64,000 nucleotides of DNA from JBBQZO01 sp038207625 (GTDB lineage Bacteria > Pseudomonadota > Gammaproteobacteria > Burkholderiales > Burkholderiaceae_D), in assembly GCA_038207625.1 (NCBI GenBank), contig JBBQZO010000001.1, forward strand, positions 124,001-188,000, in the 5' to 3' direction. The notes under the pieces were generated by a model. The model made no database searches. It was not told where the DNA came from and saw nothing but the letters and a program-made list of their open reading frames with translations. Position 1 is the stretch's first letter. Every line of letters starts with the position of its first letter. A program made the position numbers and the translations under genes. Shown here piece after piece: positions 16,887 through 25,816 of the stretch.

Positions 16887-19541
16887 ATGCGTCGCAGTGT
16901 GATCTCCGCAGCCGTACTCGTCCTTGCAGGTTTGTCCGCCTATCCGGCGCTGGCCGCGCCCGCCGCCAGCGCCGTGACGCAAACCACCACCCAATTGCCG
17001 CGCACCGTGCGCCCGACCCACTACGCGCTGTCGATCACGCCCGACGCCAAGGCGGCCAGCTTCGCGGCGACCATCGCGATCGACATCGACGTGCTCGAAG
17101 CGACGTCGCGCATCACGCTCAACGCCACCGAGCTCAGTTTCACCAACGCGCAGCTAACAGGCGCCGATGGCAAGGGCACGCCGCGCAAGGCCAGCATCAC
17201 GCTCGACGCCAAGAACGAGACGGCCAGTTTCGGCTTCGAGCAGCCGCTCGCCAAGGGGCACTACCGCTTGCTGCTTGACTACAGCGGCAAGATCGGTACC
17301 CAGGCCGAGGGCTTGTTTGCGCTCGACTACGACAACGGCGGCGCGAAACAGCGCGCGCTGTACACCCAGTTCGAAAACTCGGCCGCGCGCCGCATGATCC
17401 CGTCCTGGGACGAACCGCTCTACAAGGCCACGTTCGCGCTGCAGGCCACCGTGCCGGCCGGCGAGATGGCGGTGAGCAATATGCCGGTCGCCAAGACCAG
17501 CACGCTGGCCGACGGACGCCAGCTGGTCACGTTCGCCCAGTCGCCCAAGATGTCGACGTATCTGCTGTTTTTCGGGCTGGGCCAGTTCGAGCGCGCCACC
17601 ACAGTGGTCGACGGCACCGAACTGGGCGTGATCACCCAGAAAGGCGCCTTGCCTCAAGCGAAGTTCGCGCTCGACTCGTCAGGGGCCGTGCTGCGCGAAT
17701 TCAACGACTACTTCGGCGTCAAATATCCGCTGCCCAAGCTCGACAACATCGCCGCGCCGGGAAACAGCAATTTTTTCGACGCGATGGAGAACTGGGGCGC
17801 CATCTTCACCTTCGAACACGCGATACTGCTCGACCCGGCCTTCTCGACCCAGCGCGACAAGCAGGACGCGTTCTCGAACGCCGCGCACGAGATGGCGCAC
17901 CAGTGGTTCGGCGACCTGGTGACGATGGACTGGTGGGACGAGCTGTGGCTCAACGAAGGCTTCGCTTCGTGGATGGAGGCACGCACCATGGCACGCCTGC
18001 ATCCGGAATGGAAAACCGCGACGGCCGCGGTGGGCGTGCGGGAAAGCGCGATGGCATCCGACGCGATGGCCACGACGCACCCGGTGGTGCAGCACGTGGC
18101 CACCGTCGAGCAAGCCAGCCAGGCCTTCGACGTGATCACTTATTCGAAGGGCCAGGCGGTGATCGGCATGCTGGAAGACTATGTCGGCGAGACCGCCTGG
18201 CGCGACGGCGTGCGCGCCTACATGAAGGGACACGCTTACGGCAGCACCCGCAGCGACGATCTGTGGCGCGAGATCGAGAAGTCGGCCGGCAAGCCGGTCA
18301 CCCAGATCGCGCACGACTTCACGCTGCAGGCCGGCGTGCCTTTGATCCGCGTCGACGCCGTCGAATGCGTGGCCGGCAAATCGGTGGTGGCCTTGTCGCA
18401 GGGCGAGTTCACGCGCGACCAGCCGGACAAGAAGCCGCGGTCCTGGCACGTGCCGGTGACCTTGCAACTAGGCACCGATGGCTCGCCAACGCGCGCGTTG
18501 GTGTCTGGCGGGAAGACCAGCGTCACCATGCCCGGCTGCGGGCCCGTGCTGCTCAACGCGGGCCAGAACGGCTACTACCGCAGCGTCTACGCGCCGGCCG
18601 CGTTTAGCGCGCTGGCCAGCCAATTTGGCAAGCTGGCCGCGATCGACCAACTGGGCTTGCTGTCGGACACCTGGGCGCTGGGCATGGTCGGCCTGCAGCC
18701 GGTGTCGGACTTCCTCGATCTGGCCGCCGCCACGCCGATCTCGGCTGAACCTGTCGTGTGGCGCAATATCGCCGGCACGCTGTCGGGCATCAACAGCCAC
18801 TTCAAGGACGAGCCGGCGCGCCAGAAGCGCTTTGCCAGCTTCGCCATCGCGCGCCTGGCGCCCTTGATGGCGCAGCTCGGCTGGGACGCCAAAGCGGGCG
18901 AGCTGGACACCACCGCGCCACTACGCCAGCAATTGATCGGCACGCTCAGCGACCTGGGCGACGCGCCCACCATCGCCGAGGCACGCCGCCGCTACGCCGC
19001 CAAGGACAGCGATCCGACCGCGTTGCCGGCGGCACTGCGCAAGCTGGTCATGGCGATCGTGGCCGGGAACGCCGACGCGCCCACCTGGGAGGCGCTGCAT
19101 AGCGCCGCGCTGGCGGAGAAGTCGCCGATGATCAAGGATCAGCTGTACGAACTGCTCGCCATCAGCAAGGACGAGGCGCTGGCCAAGCGCGCGCTGGCGC
19201 TGGCCTTGACGAGCGAACCGGGTCAGACCGTCAGCGCGAGCATGATCGGCGCCGTTTCCGGCCCACACCCGGATCTGGCCTTCGATTTCGCACTGGCCAA
19301 TCTGAGCAAGGTGAACAGCTTGGTCGAGGCCAACATCCGCGCCACTTTCTTCCCCGCACTGGCGCAAGGTTCGGGCAACGCCGCCACGATCGCCAAGATC
19401 GAGGCGTATGCCAACGCCAATCTGGAGAAGGGTTCGCGCCGCGGCGCCGACACGGCCGTGGCCCGCATCATGTACCGACTCAAGATCCGCGCCGAACGCC
19501 TGCCGGCGATCGACGTCTGGCTGGCCAAGCAGCAATCCTGA
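16887..19541 (+). CDS. Exported M1-family aminopeptidase, copy 2 (GAMEN changed to DAMEN)
   Basis: The protein has exactly the length of the upstream copy (884 aa) and near-identical sequence over most of its run, including the signal peptide and the zinc site HEMAHQWFG...LNEGFASW. The exopeptidase motif at residues 298-302 reads DAMEN instead of GAMEN. The surrounding stretch (residues ~294-330) is among the most diverged parts, for example HAILLDPAFSTQRDKQDAF here. AGAGG six bases before the ATG sets the start; the frame extends 20 codons upstream into the duplicated leader. Substrate choice may differ from copy 1. Confidence 0.92.
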   Translation: MRRSVISAAVLVLAGLSAYPALAAPAASAVTQTTTQLPRTVRPTHYALSITPDAKAASFAATIAIDIDVLEATSRITLNATELSFTNAQLTGADGKGTPRKASITLDAKNETASFGFEQPLAKGHYRLLLDYSGKIGTQAEGLFALDYDNGGAKQRALYTQFENSAARRMIPSWDEPLYKATFALQATVPAGEMAVSNMPVAKTSTLADGRQLVTFAQSPKMSTYLLFFGLGQFERATTVVDGTELGVITQKGALPQAKFALDSSGAVLREFNDYFGVKYPLPKLDNIAAPGNSNFFDAMENWGAIFTFEHAILLDPAFSTQRDKQDAFSNAAHEMAHQWFGDLVTMDWWDELWLNEGFASWMEARTMARLHPEWKTATAAVGVRESAMASDAMATTHPVVQHVATVEQASQAFDVITYSKGQAVIGMLEDYVGETAWRDGVRAYMKGHAYGSTRSDDLWREIEKSAGKPVTQIAHDFTLQAGVPLIRVDAVECVAGKSVVALSQGEFTRDQPDKKPRSWHVPVTLQLGTDGSPTRALVSGGKTSVTMPGCGPVLLNAGQNGYYRSVYAPAAFSALASQFGKLAAIDQLGLLSDTWALGMVGLQPVSDFLDLAAATPISAEPVVWRNIAGTLSGINSHFKDEPARQKRFASFAIARLAPLMAQLGWDAKAGELDTTAPLRQQLIGTLSDLGDAPTIAEARRRYAAKDSDPTALPAALRKLVMAIVAGNADAPTWEALHSAALAEKSPMIKDQLYELLAISKDEALAKRALALALTSEPGQTVSASMIGAVSGPHPDLAFDFALANLSKVNSLVEANIRATFFPALAQGSGNAATIAKIEAYANANLEKGSRRGADTAVARIMYRLKIRAERLPAIDVWLAKQQS

Positions 19542-19586
19542 TCTGATCCGCGCCCAGCCCTTGCACAGGTCCGGCGCGCAACATCG

Positions 19587-19621
19587 AAGCGGCAATCGGG
19601 TCATTCCGCTTGCCGCTTTTT
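19587..19621 (+). terminator. Intrinsic terminator after M1 copy 2
   Basis: A perfect 9-bp stem (AAGCGGCAA with TTGCCGCTT) and a 14-base loop are followed by five T residues. Confidence 0.75.
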
Positions 19622-19684
19622 CTATTCGCGGACAACGGCGCCGGCCTGTCTCCGGCCGGACCGACACGGCAAACGCGCGCGATG

Positions 19685-19756
19685 TTGGCGTTGGCGTTGG
19701 CGTTGGCGTTGGCGTTGGCGTTGGCGTTGGCGTTGGCGTTGGCGTTGGGTTTGGCG
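19685..19756. repeat. Hexanucleotide tandem repeat (TTGGCG)
   Basis: Ten perfect TTGGCG units are followed by TTGGGT and one more TTGGCG. The rest of the ~460-base gap between the M1 gene and the TonB receptor shows no supported gene. The repeat reads as alternating Ala-Leu on one strand and Asn-Ala on the other, which keeps long frames open by chance. The unit is a classic substrate for slipped-strand length change. Confidence 0.95.
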
Positions 19757-20082
19757 TTGCAGCCCAGCATCAGCGAAAACGTCAGCGCGACCATTCCCGC
19801 CAAGCCGCCATCGATGCGGCCGGAAAACGCTCGCCCAGGTGCCGCAGCGGCACAACCCAGCGCGTGCGAAACAGTCAAGCCACATGATACCCATTTCGAT
19901 ATCAAAATCAAATTCAAATTCATTGGATTGATATCTGTTGCCCAATTAGTATGCAGGTGATCATTGTCGCCAAGCACTAGCCGATGCCGATCATTGCACT
20001 CGCATCAACCGCACCGGCAGCACCAGCAATTCCGTGTCACCGCCTGTCTGCCCCGTGCTTTCTTACAATAATAGGAGACCAG

Positions 20083-23000
20083 ATGTTTCATAACCTCAAA
20101 GAAATCAAGAAGACAGTCATGGTGCGGGCGCTCGTCTGCGCCTTTGGCGCCTCGCTGTTGTCGGTCGGCCTGGCGCCGTGCGCGCACGCCCAGTCGAACG
20201 CGACGGCAACCATTTTCGGCCAGGTTGCCAGCCCCGCCGGCAGCACCGTGGTGCTGGAAAACCTTGCCACCGGCACCCACCGGACCCTGACGCCTGACGC
20301 GCACGGCAAATACCAGGCCACCTCGATGCCGCCGGGACGCTACAAGGTGCAACTGATGCAGGGCGCGGCCGTGGTCGGCACCAAGGATGTCGAGGCGCTG
20401 ATCGGCAGCGGGGTCGAGGTGTCGTTCGACGCCACCGGTGAGGGCAACGGCCAGACCGTGACAGTGGCCGGACGGCGCCAGACGATCGACGTGTCGAACA
20501 CCAACAACGGCAGCGTGTTCACGGCCAAACAATTGGCCGAATTGCCAATCGCGACATCGATACGCGCCATCATGCAGCTCGCTCCGGGCGCGGCGCGCGG
20601 CGACAGCCGGCTGGGCGGCGAAAGCTTCGGCGGCTCCGGCGTGTCGGAGAACTCCTACTACATCAACGGCTTCCCGGTCACCAACATCTACGGCCAGATC
20701 GGCGGCACCACCTTGCCGTATTTCGCCGTCGCCCAGGCGCAGATCCTGTCGGGCGGCTACAGCGCCGAGTTCGGCCGTTCCACCGGCGGCATCGTCAACA
20801 TCACCACCAAGAGCGGCACCAATACCTGGGAAGTGGGCGGCACCGCGCAATGGATACCCAATGGGCTGCGCGACAAGGCACGCAACAGCTATTACCCGAA
20901 CACGGGCGCCAATCCGAGCACGGATGGCAAGCTGTACCAGTATCGCCAGCAAAACACCTACAACGAGGGCTTCGTCAGCGTGTTCGCGGGCGGACCGCTG
21001 ATCAAGGACAAGCTGTTCATCTTCGCCAACGCCGAACAGGACCGCAACTTCAGCGAGTATGTGGGTGCCAATACCGACAGCGGCACGGCGGGCAAGAACG
21101 GCTGGACCGAATCGCAGACGCTGGTGCCGCGCTATATGGTCAAACTCGACTACAACATCACCGACAACCATCACCTTGAATTTACCCAGATCCACGATGC
21201 CAACCGCACCGACTGGTCCTACTACGGGTATGACTTCAAGACCTTTACCAGCAATCATGTGCAAGCTGGCGGCGGCTTCGACAGCGCGTCGACCGACGAT
21301 TCGATCCTCAAGTACACCGGCTACCTGACCGACAACCTGACCGTGACGGCACTGCGCGGGCAATTCAAGTCGCTCTACCCGACCTACAAAACCGGCCTGA
21401 TCGTCGGCCAGTACCAGATCAATGCCCCGCTGACCAATCGGGCTCCCGGCGTGAGCTACAGCTCCAACCAGCTCGCGCAGGGTTCGCTGCAGGTGCCTGA
21501 CGCCAACGACGCGCAAACGACCAGCCGGCTCGACCTGGAATACAAGCTGGGCAGCCACTCGCTGCGCCTGGGCGTGGACCACAACAAGACCTCGTCGATC
21601 AACGGCAGTGCCGACGCCGGCGGCGGCGTGTGGAATTATCGCTTCCAGAAAGACCCGAATGCGCCGCTGCCGCGCGGCATCTCGCCGGCGGCCGGCGGCG
21701 GTCTGGGCAAGCTGGGCTACTACGTCACGGAAGACCACAACGACAATTCGGCCCAGCCCCATTCGACTCAGTCGGCGCAGTACATCCAGGATCGCTACCA
21801 GGTCACGCCCAACCTGATCCTCGATCTGGGTTTGCGCAACGAGCAGTTCAACAACATGACCAGCCATGGCGAAACCTACGTCAGCCAGAACCACCAGTTG
21901 GCGCCGCGCCTGGGCGCGGCCTGGGATGTCAACGGCGACGGCTCGATGAAGGCCTTCGTCAATGCCGGACGCTATCAACTGCCGCTGCCGACCCGGCTGG
22001 TGCTGAACCTGGCCGGCAATCCGATCAGCACCTCGCACGCCTACACCTACACCGGCACCGATCCGCTGACCGGCTACCCGACCGGGCTGGTGGAACTGTC
22101 GCCCAACTATTCGGCCGGTGGCTCGTACGGCCAGACCGTCGACCTGCGCCAGTCCGCCGCCACCAACCTGGGCGCGATGTACCAGGATGATCTGGCGTTT
22201 GGCTTCGAAAAAGCCTGGTCGCACAACCTGACCGTGGGCGCCAAGTTCACCTACCGTAACCTTGGCAGCACCATCGAGGACTGGTGCGACCAGCGTCCTA
22301 TCGACGCCTGGGCCAAGCGCAACAACGTCAAGACCAACAATTTCTCGTTCAACTGCGCACTGATCAATCCGGGTCAGGACGCCACCTTGCGGCTCGACCT
22401 GAAAGGCGACGGCAGCGTCATCGACGTCCCGCTGACGGCGGCGGAAATCGGCTTGCCGAAGGTCAAGCGCACCTATGTGGCACTCGACACCTTCATCGAG
22501 CATCCGCTGCGCGATGGCTGGTACGGCAAGCTCGCCTACACCTTGTCGCGCAGCAGTGGCAACACCGAGGGACAGGTCGCGTCCGATTTCAACGCGTCCA
22601 ACGTGGCCACCACCTCGATGTTCGACAATCCCGAACTGATGGTCGGCGCCGATGGCTTGCTGCCGAATAACCACACGCATGCGATCAAGGCATTTGGCTA
22701 CTACCAGATCGACGCGCAATGGACGGCGGGCGCCAATCTGGCCATTACCACCGGCTCGCCGAAGGAATGCACCAGCAATCAATTGCCCGGTGCCTACGAC
22801 GTCGGCTATGGCTCGCTGTTCTTCTATTGCGGCGGCAAGCTGTCGCCGCGCGGCTCGTTTGGCAACCTGCCCACCGATGTCCGGCTGGCCCTGTCGACCA
22901 ACTACAAACCCCTGCTCGTGCCGGGCCTGGAACTGCGCGCCGAAGTGTTCAACGTGCTCAACCGCCAGACCCAGCTCAACGAAGACTCGACCAGCCAGCA

Positions 23001-23106
23001 AGGCAGCATCGACAATCCCACCACCTCGCCGTATTACCAGTTCATCAAGTCGCGTTCGCCTGAACGCAGCTTCAAGTTCTCGGTCACCTACAAGCATCAG
23101 TTCTGA
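20083..23106 (+). CDS. TonB-dependent receptor, Oar-like, with carboxypeptidase-regulatory domain
   Basis: The 1007-residue outer-membrane protein has a signal peptide ending CAHAQ. A carboxypeptidase regulatory-like beta-sandwich follows (residues ~40-115, TIFGQVASPAGSTVVLEN), then a TonB plug (GVSENSYYINGFPVTNIYG, GGYSAEFGRSTGGIVN) and a 22-strand-type barrel ending in an aromatic residue (SVTYKHQF). This is the Oar/OmpA-like class linked to uptake of large ligands or to protease function. It lies just after two exported aminopeptidases, so peptide uptake is an attractive but unproven idea. The start has AGGAGA upstream; the open frame extends 33 codons further. Confidence 0.92.
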   Translation: MFHNLKEIKKTVMVRALVCAFGASLLSVGLAPCAHAQSNATATIFGQVASPAGSTVVLENLATGTHRTLTPDAHGKYQATSMPPGRYKVQLMQGAAVVGTKDVEALIGSGVEVSFDATGEGNGQTVTVAGRRQTIDVSNTNNGSVFTAKQLAELPIATSIRAIMQLAPGAARGDSRLGGESFGGSGVSENSYYINGFPVTNIYGQIGGTTLPYFAVAQAQILSGGYSAEFGRSTGGIVNITTKSGTNTWEVGGTAQWIPNGLRDKARNSYYPNTGANPSTDGKLYQYRQQNTYNEGFVSVFAGGPLIKDKLFIFANAEQDRNFSEYVGANTDSGTAGKNGWTESQTLVPRYMVKLDYNITDNHHLEFTQIHDANRTDWSYYGYDFKTFTSNHVQAGGGFDSASTDDSILKYTGYLTDNLTVTALRGQFKSLYPTYKTGLIVGQYQINAPLTNRAPGVSYSSNQLAQGSLQVPDANDAQTTSRLDLEYKLGSHSLRLGVDHNKTSSINGSADAGGGVWNYRFQKDPNAPLPRGISPAAGGGLGKLGYYVTEDHNDNSAQPHSTQSAQYIQDRYQVTPNLILDLGLRNEQFNNMTSHGETYVSQNHQLAPRLGAAWDVNGDGSMKAFVNAGRYQLPLPTRLVLNLAGNPISTSHAYTYTGTDPLTGYPTGLVELSPNYSAGGSYGQTVDLRQSAATNLGAMYQDDLAFGFEKAWSHNLTVGAKFTYRNLGSTIEDWCDQRPIDAWAKRNNVKTNNFSFNCALINPGQDATLRLDLKGDGSVIDVPLTAAEIGLPKVKRTYVALDTFIEHPLRDGWYGKLAYTLSRSSGNTEGQVASDFNASNVATTSMFDNPELMVGADGLLPNNHTHAIKAFGYYQIDAQWTAGANLAITTGSPKECTSNQLPGAYDVGYGSLFFYCGGKLSPRGSFGNLPTDVRLALSTNYKPLLVPGLELRAEVFNVLNRQTQLNEDSTSQQGSIDNPTTSPYYQFIKSRSPERSFKFSVTYKHQF

Positions 23107-23202
23107 CGGCGGCGGGCTGGCCCGCCCGGCCCGCGCGCATCCAAGCGCGGGCCGGTGCATCGTGGCGCGGCGCCAACGGCGTCGTGCCATAATCGCGCAA
23201 TC

Positions 23203-24210
23203 ATGTCACATCATTCAGATTTTCCCGCCGCGCGGCCCGCGCCGGCATCCTCGGCGTTTGGCAAAGAATATGCGCGCCGCATGAACCGCGTGCTCGACCA
23301 TATCGACCGTCACCTCGACACGCCGCTCGAATTGGCCGAACTGGCCGACGTGGCCAATTTCTCGCGCTTTCACTTTCACCGTGTGTTCGCCGCGTGGATG
23401 GGCGAAACGCTGGGCGAGTACGCGCGCCGGCGCCGCCTTGAAGTGGCCGCCTTCCGGCTGTCCTGCCGCCCCTCGGCGCCGGTGCTGGAGACGGCGCTGG
23501 CCAGCGGTTTCGGTTCGGGCGAAGCGTTCGCGCGCGCCTTCAAGCTCAAGTTCGGCTGCACCCCCAGCGCGTGGCGCGACGGCACCGTCGCGCGCAGGAG
23601 CGCGCAGATGGCGGCAATCCGCGCGCGCAATGCGCGCCGCGACAGCAATCCTGATCAGCCGCACAGCAATGCCGATCAGGCGCTGCGCGCCACCTTGGGC
23701 GACCATGATGTCTCCAACCACACACAAGGTGAGACCAACATGGAAGTGAACGTCATTGAATTACCGGCCGTGCGGGTCGCCTACCAGCGCCACATCGGCC
23801 CCTACGGCCCGGCCATCGGCGCGTTCTGGCGCGCGCAGGCGGCGCCCTGGATGCAGGCGCACGGCCTGGGCGAGCAGCAGTGCTATGGCATCGGCCACGA
23901 CGACCCGTGCGTGACCGCGCCCGACAAATGCCGCTACGACGCCTGCGTCGTCATACCCGACGGCTTCGTGCCCAGCGGCCCCGTCAGCGTCGCGACGCTG
24001 CCGGGCGGGCGCTACGCGGTGGCCCAATTCAAGGGCCACACCAGCAGCATCGGCGACGCCTGGATGACGCTGATGCGCGAGTGGCTGCCGGCCAGCGGCT
24101 TCCAGTGCGACGAGCGGCCCTGCTTCGAACAGTTCCTGCCGGCCACGTCGATCGACGCACAGTCGGGCGAGTTCAGCTGCACGCTGTGCATACCGGTGCG
24201 CCCGCTGTGA
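23203..24210 (+). CDS. AraC-family regulator with C-terminal GyrI-like effector domain
   Basis: Two AraC helix-turn-helices occupy residues ~20-125 (LELAELADVANFSRFHFHRVF; ALASGFGSGEAFARAFK). A GyrI-like/AraC effector-binding domain spans ~175-335 (VRVAYQRHIGPYGPAIGAFW). This is the SbmC/Rob-type small-molecule-sensing fold. A CATAAT hexamer lies ten bases before the ATG with no ribosome-binding site, so the message may have a very short or no leader. The stop overlaps the GTG of the next gene (GTGA), so the two are co-expressed. Confidence 0.9.
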   Translation: MSHHSDFPAARPAPASSAFGKEYARRMNRVLDHIDRHLDTPLELAELADVANFSRFHFHRVFAAWMGETLGEYARRRRLEVAAFRLSCRPSAPVLETALASGFGSGEAFARAFKLKFGCTPSAWRDGTVARRSAQMAAIRARNARRDSNPDQPHSNADQALRATLGDHDVSNHTQGETNMEVNVIELPAVRVAYQRHIGPYGPAIGAFWRAQAAPWMQAHGLGEQQCYGIGHDDPCVTAPDKCRYDACVVIPDGFVPSGPVSVATLPGGRYAVAQFKGHTSSIGDAWMTLMREWLPASGFQCDERPCFEQFLPATSIDAQSGEFSCTLCIPVRPL

Positions 24211-25106
24211 GCGCGCCGCACACGTCGGCGCCGGCGCGCGCCGGCTGCCGCACGGTGCAGGTGATCGATGCGCACGACGGCACGCCATTTCCGATGCTGG
24301 TGATGTATCCGAGCGACGCACCCGAGAACACCGAGCGGCTGGGACCGTACAGCCTGGAGGTGGCGCTGAACGCCGCGCCCAAGCCGGGGCGCTATCCGCT
24401 GGTGCTCATTTCGCACGGCAGCGGCAGCGCGTTTCTAGCCTACCGCACGCTGGCGCATTTTCTGGCGCGGCACGGCTTCGTAGTCGGAATACCGGAACAT
24501 CCGTTCAACAACCGCAGCGACAATTCGCTGGTCGATACGCTCGACAATCTGGCCAACCGCCCGCGTCAGTTGCGCTGCGCGATCGACTGGTTTTACGGCA
24601 GCGCCGAGCTGGCCGACAGCGTCAAGCCGGACGATGTTGCCATCATCGGCCACTCGATGGGCGGCTACACGGCGTTGGCCTGCGCGGGCGGGCGACCAAC
24701 CGGGCTGGCGCGCGAGTCACCCGACGGCGCGGAACACGTCGTCGATGTGATTGCCGACGCGCGCGTCAAGGCGCTGGTGTTGCTGGCGCCGGCCTCGGTC
24801 TGGTATCGCAACGATGGCGCCTTGCGCGACGTGCATTGCCCCATCCTGATGCTGTTCGGCGAGCAGGACGCGATCACGCCGTTCCGTTTCCACGGCCGGC
24901 TGATTCTCGACGGCCTGCCGACAACGACCCTGATCGAGCACCGAATAATCGACAATGCGGGCCACTTCTCCTTTCTCAGTGCGTTTCCCGAATCGATGTG
25001 CGATCCGGCGTTTGCTCCGTCGCAGGACCGGCCCGGCTTTGATCGCGCGGCGTATCACGCCACGCTGCACGCCGAGGTGCTGGCGTTTCTGCGCCGAGCA
25101 GTGTAA
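24207..25106 (+). CDS. Alpha/beta hydrolase (PAF-acetylhydrolase/dienelactone-hydrolase-like)
   Basis: The 299-residue protein has the nucleophile elbow GHSMGG, the probable acid in LFGEQD and the catalytic His in NAGHFSF. The oxyanion region reads LVLISHGSGS. There is no signal peptide, so it is cytoplasmic. The GTG start overlaps the stop of the AraC regulator by four bases; the frame runs further upstream only inside that gene. The natural substrate is unknown; coupling to a GyrI-domain sensor suggests a small ester or lactone. Confidence 0.8.
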   Translation: MSAPHTSAPARAGCRTVQVIDAHDGTPFPMLVMYPSDAPENTERLGPYSLEVALNAAPKPGRYPLVLISHGSGSAFLAYRTLAHFLARHGFVVGIPEHPFNNRSDNSLVDTLDNLANRPRQLRCAIDWFYGSAELADSVKPDDVAIIGHSMGGYTALACAGGRPTGLARESPDGAEHVVDVIADARVKALVLLAPASVWYRNDGALRDVHCPILMLFGEQDAITPFRFHGRLILDGLPTTTLIEHRIIDNAGHFSFLSAFPESMCDPAFAPSQDRPGFDRAAYHATLHAEVLAFLRRAV

Positions 25107-25325
25107 AACCCGATGACGCTTGTCGATTGGGCCGTTGGCACCGTCGCCAATCGCGCGCACAAACGGTCGGCGCAGGTATGCCCGAGCGCGCAGCGGATGT
25201 CGTTGCGCCCCCGGCGAGCAACACCTGGACAATAGTGCATCGCCGCCATGCGCGGCGCAACCGCCCCCTGCGGCGCGATATGGCGGATAATTGCGGAAAA
25301 TTTTCTGCACGCCGTCAGGATCGCC

Positions 25326-25760
25326 ATGCCACCTTCGAAACAGCCGACCGCTTGTCCTTGCGGCGGCGCTTCCCTTGCCACTTGCTGCGGCCGCTACCTG
25401 AGCGGCGCGGCGGTCGCGCCCACCGCCGAGGCGCTGATGCGTTCGCGCTACAGCGCCTACACACTGCGCATGGAAACCTATCTGCGCGCCACCTGGCACC
25501 CCAGCACGCTGCCGCCCGAACCCATCGTTTCACCAGATGAGAAGCTACAGTGGCTGGGACTTGAGGTAAAATCTGCTTTACGTTTACGTCAACGTAAAGC
25601 AGAATTGCCAGAATCACCAGACAGCGACTGCGTCGAATTCGTCGCGCGCTACAAAGTGGCGGGCCGCGCGCACCGCTTGCACGAGCTCAGCCGCTTCGTG
25701 CGCGAGAGCGACGGCGGCGTGCCGCGCTGGTTTTATCTGGACGGCAGCTTTCCCGAATAA
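25326..25760 (+). CDS. ychJ: YchJ/UPF0225-family protein, short form
   Basis: The N-terminal SEC-C-like metal motif CPCGGASLATCCGRYLSG and the family signatures MRSRYSAYT, TWHPSTLP, WLGLEV and FVARYK are present. The protein (144 aa) lacks the second, C-terminal SEC-C motif of E. coli YchJ. Between WLGLEV and FVARY it has 23 residues, against about 15 in E. coli; the extra part is encoded by a perfect palindrome listed separately. It lies 56 bases before liuB on the same strand. The function of the family is unknown. Confidence 0.88.
   Translation: MPPSKQPTACPCGGASLATCCGRYLSGAAVAPTAEALMRSRYSAYTLRMETYLRATWHPSTLPPEPIVSPDEKLQWLGLEVKSALRLRQRKAELPESPDSDCVEFVARYKVAGRAHRLHELSRFVRESDGGVPRWFYLDGSFPE
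25572..25603. promoter_or_regulatory. Palindrome inside ychJ, candidate LiuR (MerR-family) operator for the liu operon
   Basis: A perfect 13-bp inverted repeat (TCTGCTTTACGTT with its complement, six-base spacer) contains TTTACGTTTACGTCAA, very like the ACGT-rich boxes I recall for LiuR, the regulator of leucine degradation. It is AT-rich in a GC-rich gene and lies ~215 bases before liuB. TTTACG and CAGAAT, 17 bases apart, overlap it as a possible promoter. No liuR gene is visible in the window. The identification is from memory of the motif and needs a matrix search. Confidence 0.5.
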
Positions 25761-25816
25761 GCTGGAAAACAGGCCGAGCACGAGCCGACAACGCGATTGA
25801 AAGAAAAAGGACCCAC

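Noticed and set aside
19480..19977. Minus-strand frame with an Asn-Ala repeat after a lipobox-like LMLGC
   Set aside because: The frame is kept open by the hexanucleotide repeat, overlaps the end of the M1 gene, and has only a weak ribosome-binding site. It is mentioned under the repeat finding but not called.
23126..23155. 11-bp GC-only hairpin after the TonB receptor gene
   Set aside because: It has no T run, and such stems are frequent by chance at this GC content. It may assist Rho-dependent termination but is not called.
20005..23190. 1061-residue open frame antisense to the TonB-dependent receptor
   Set aside because: It mirrors a clear receptor gene, is rich in Arg/Gly/Val/His typical of antisense GC-rich frames, shows no domain, and has no start signal.
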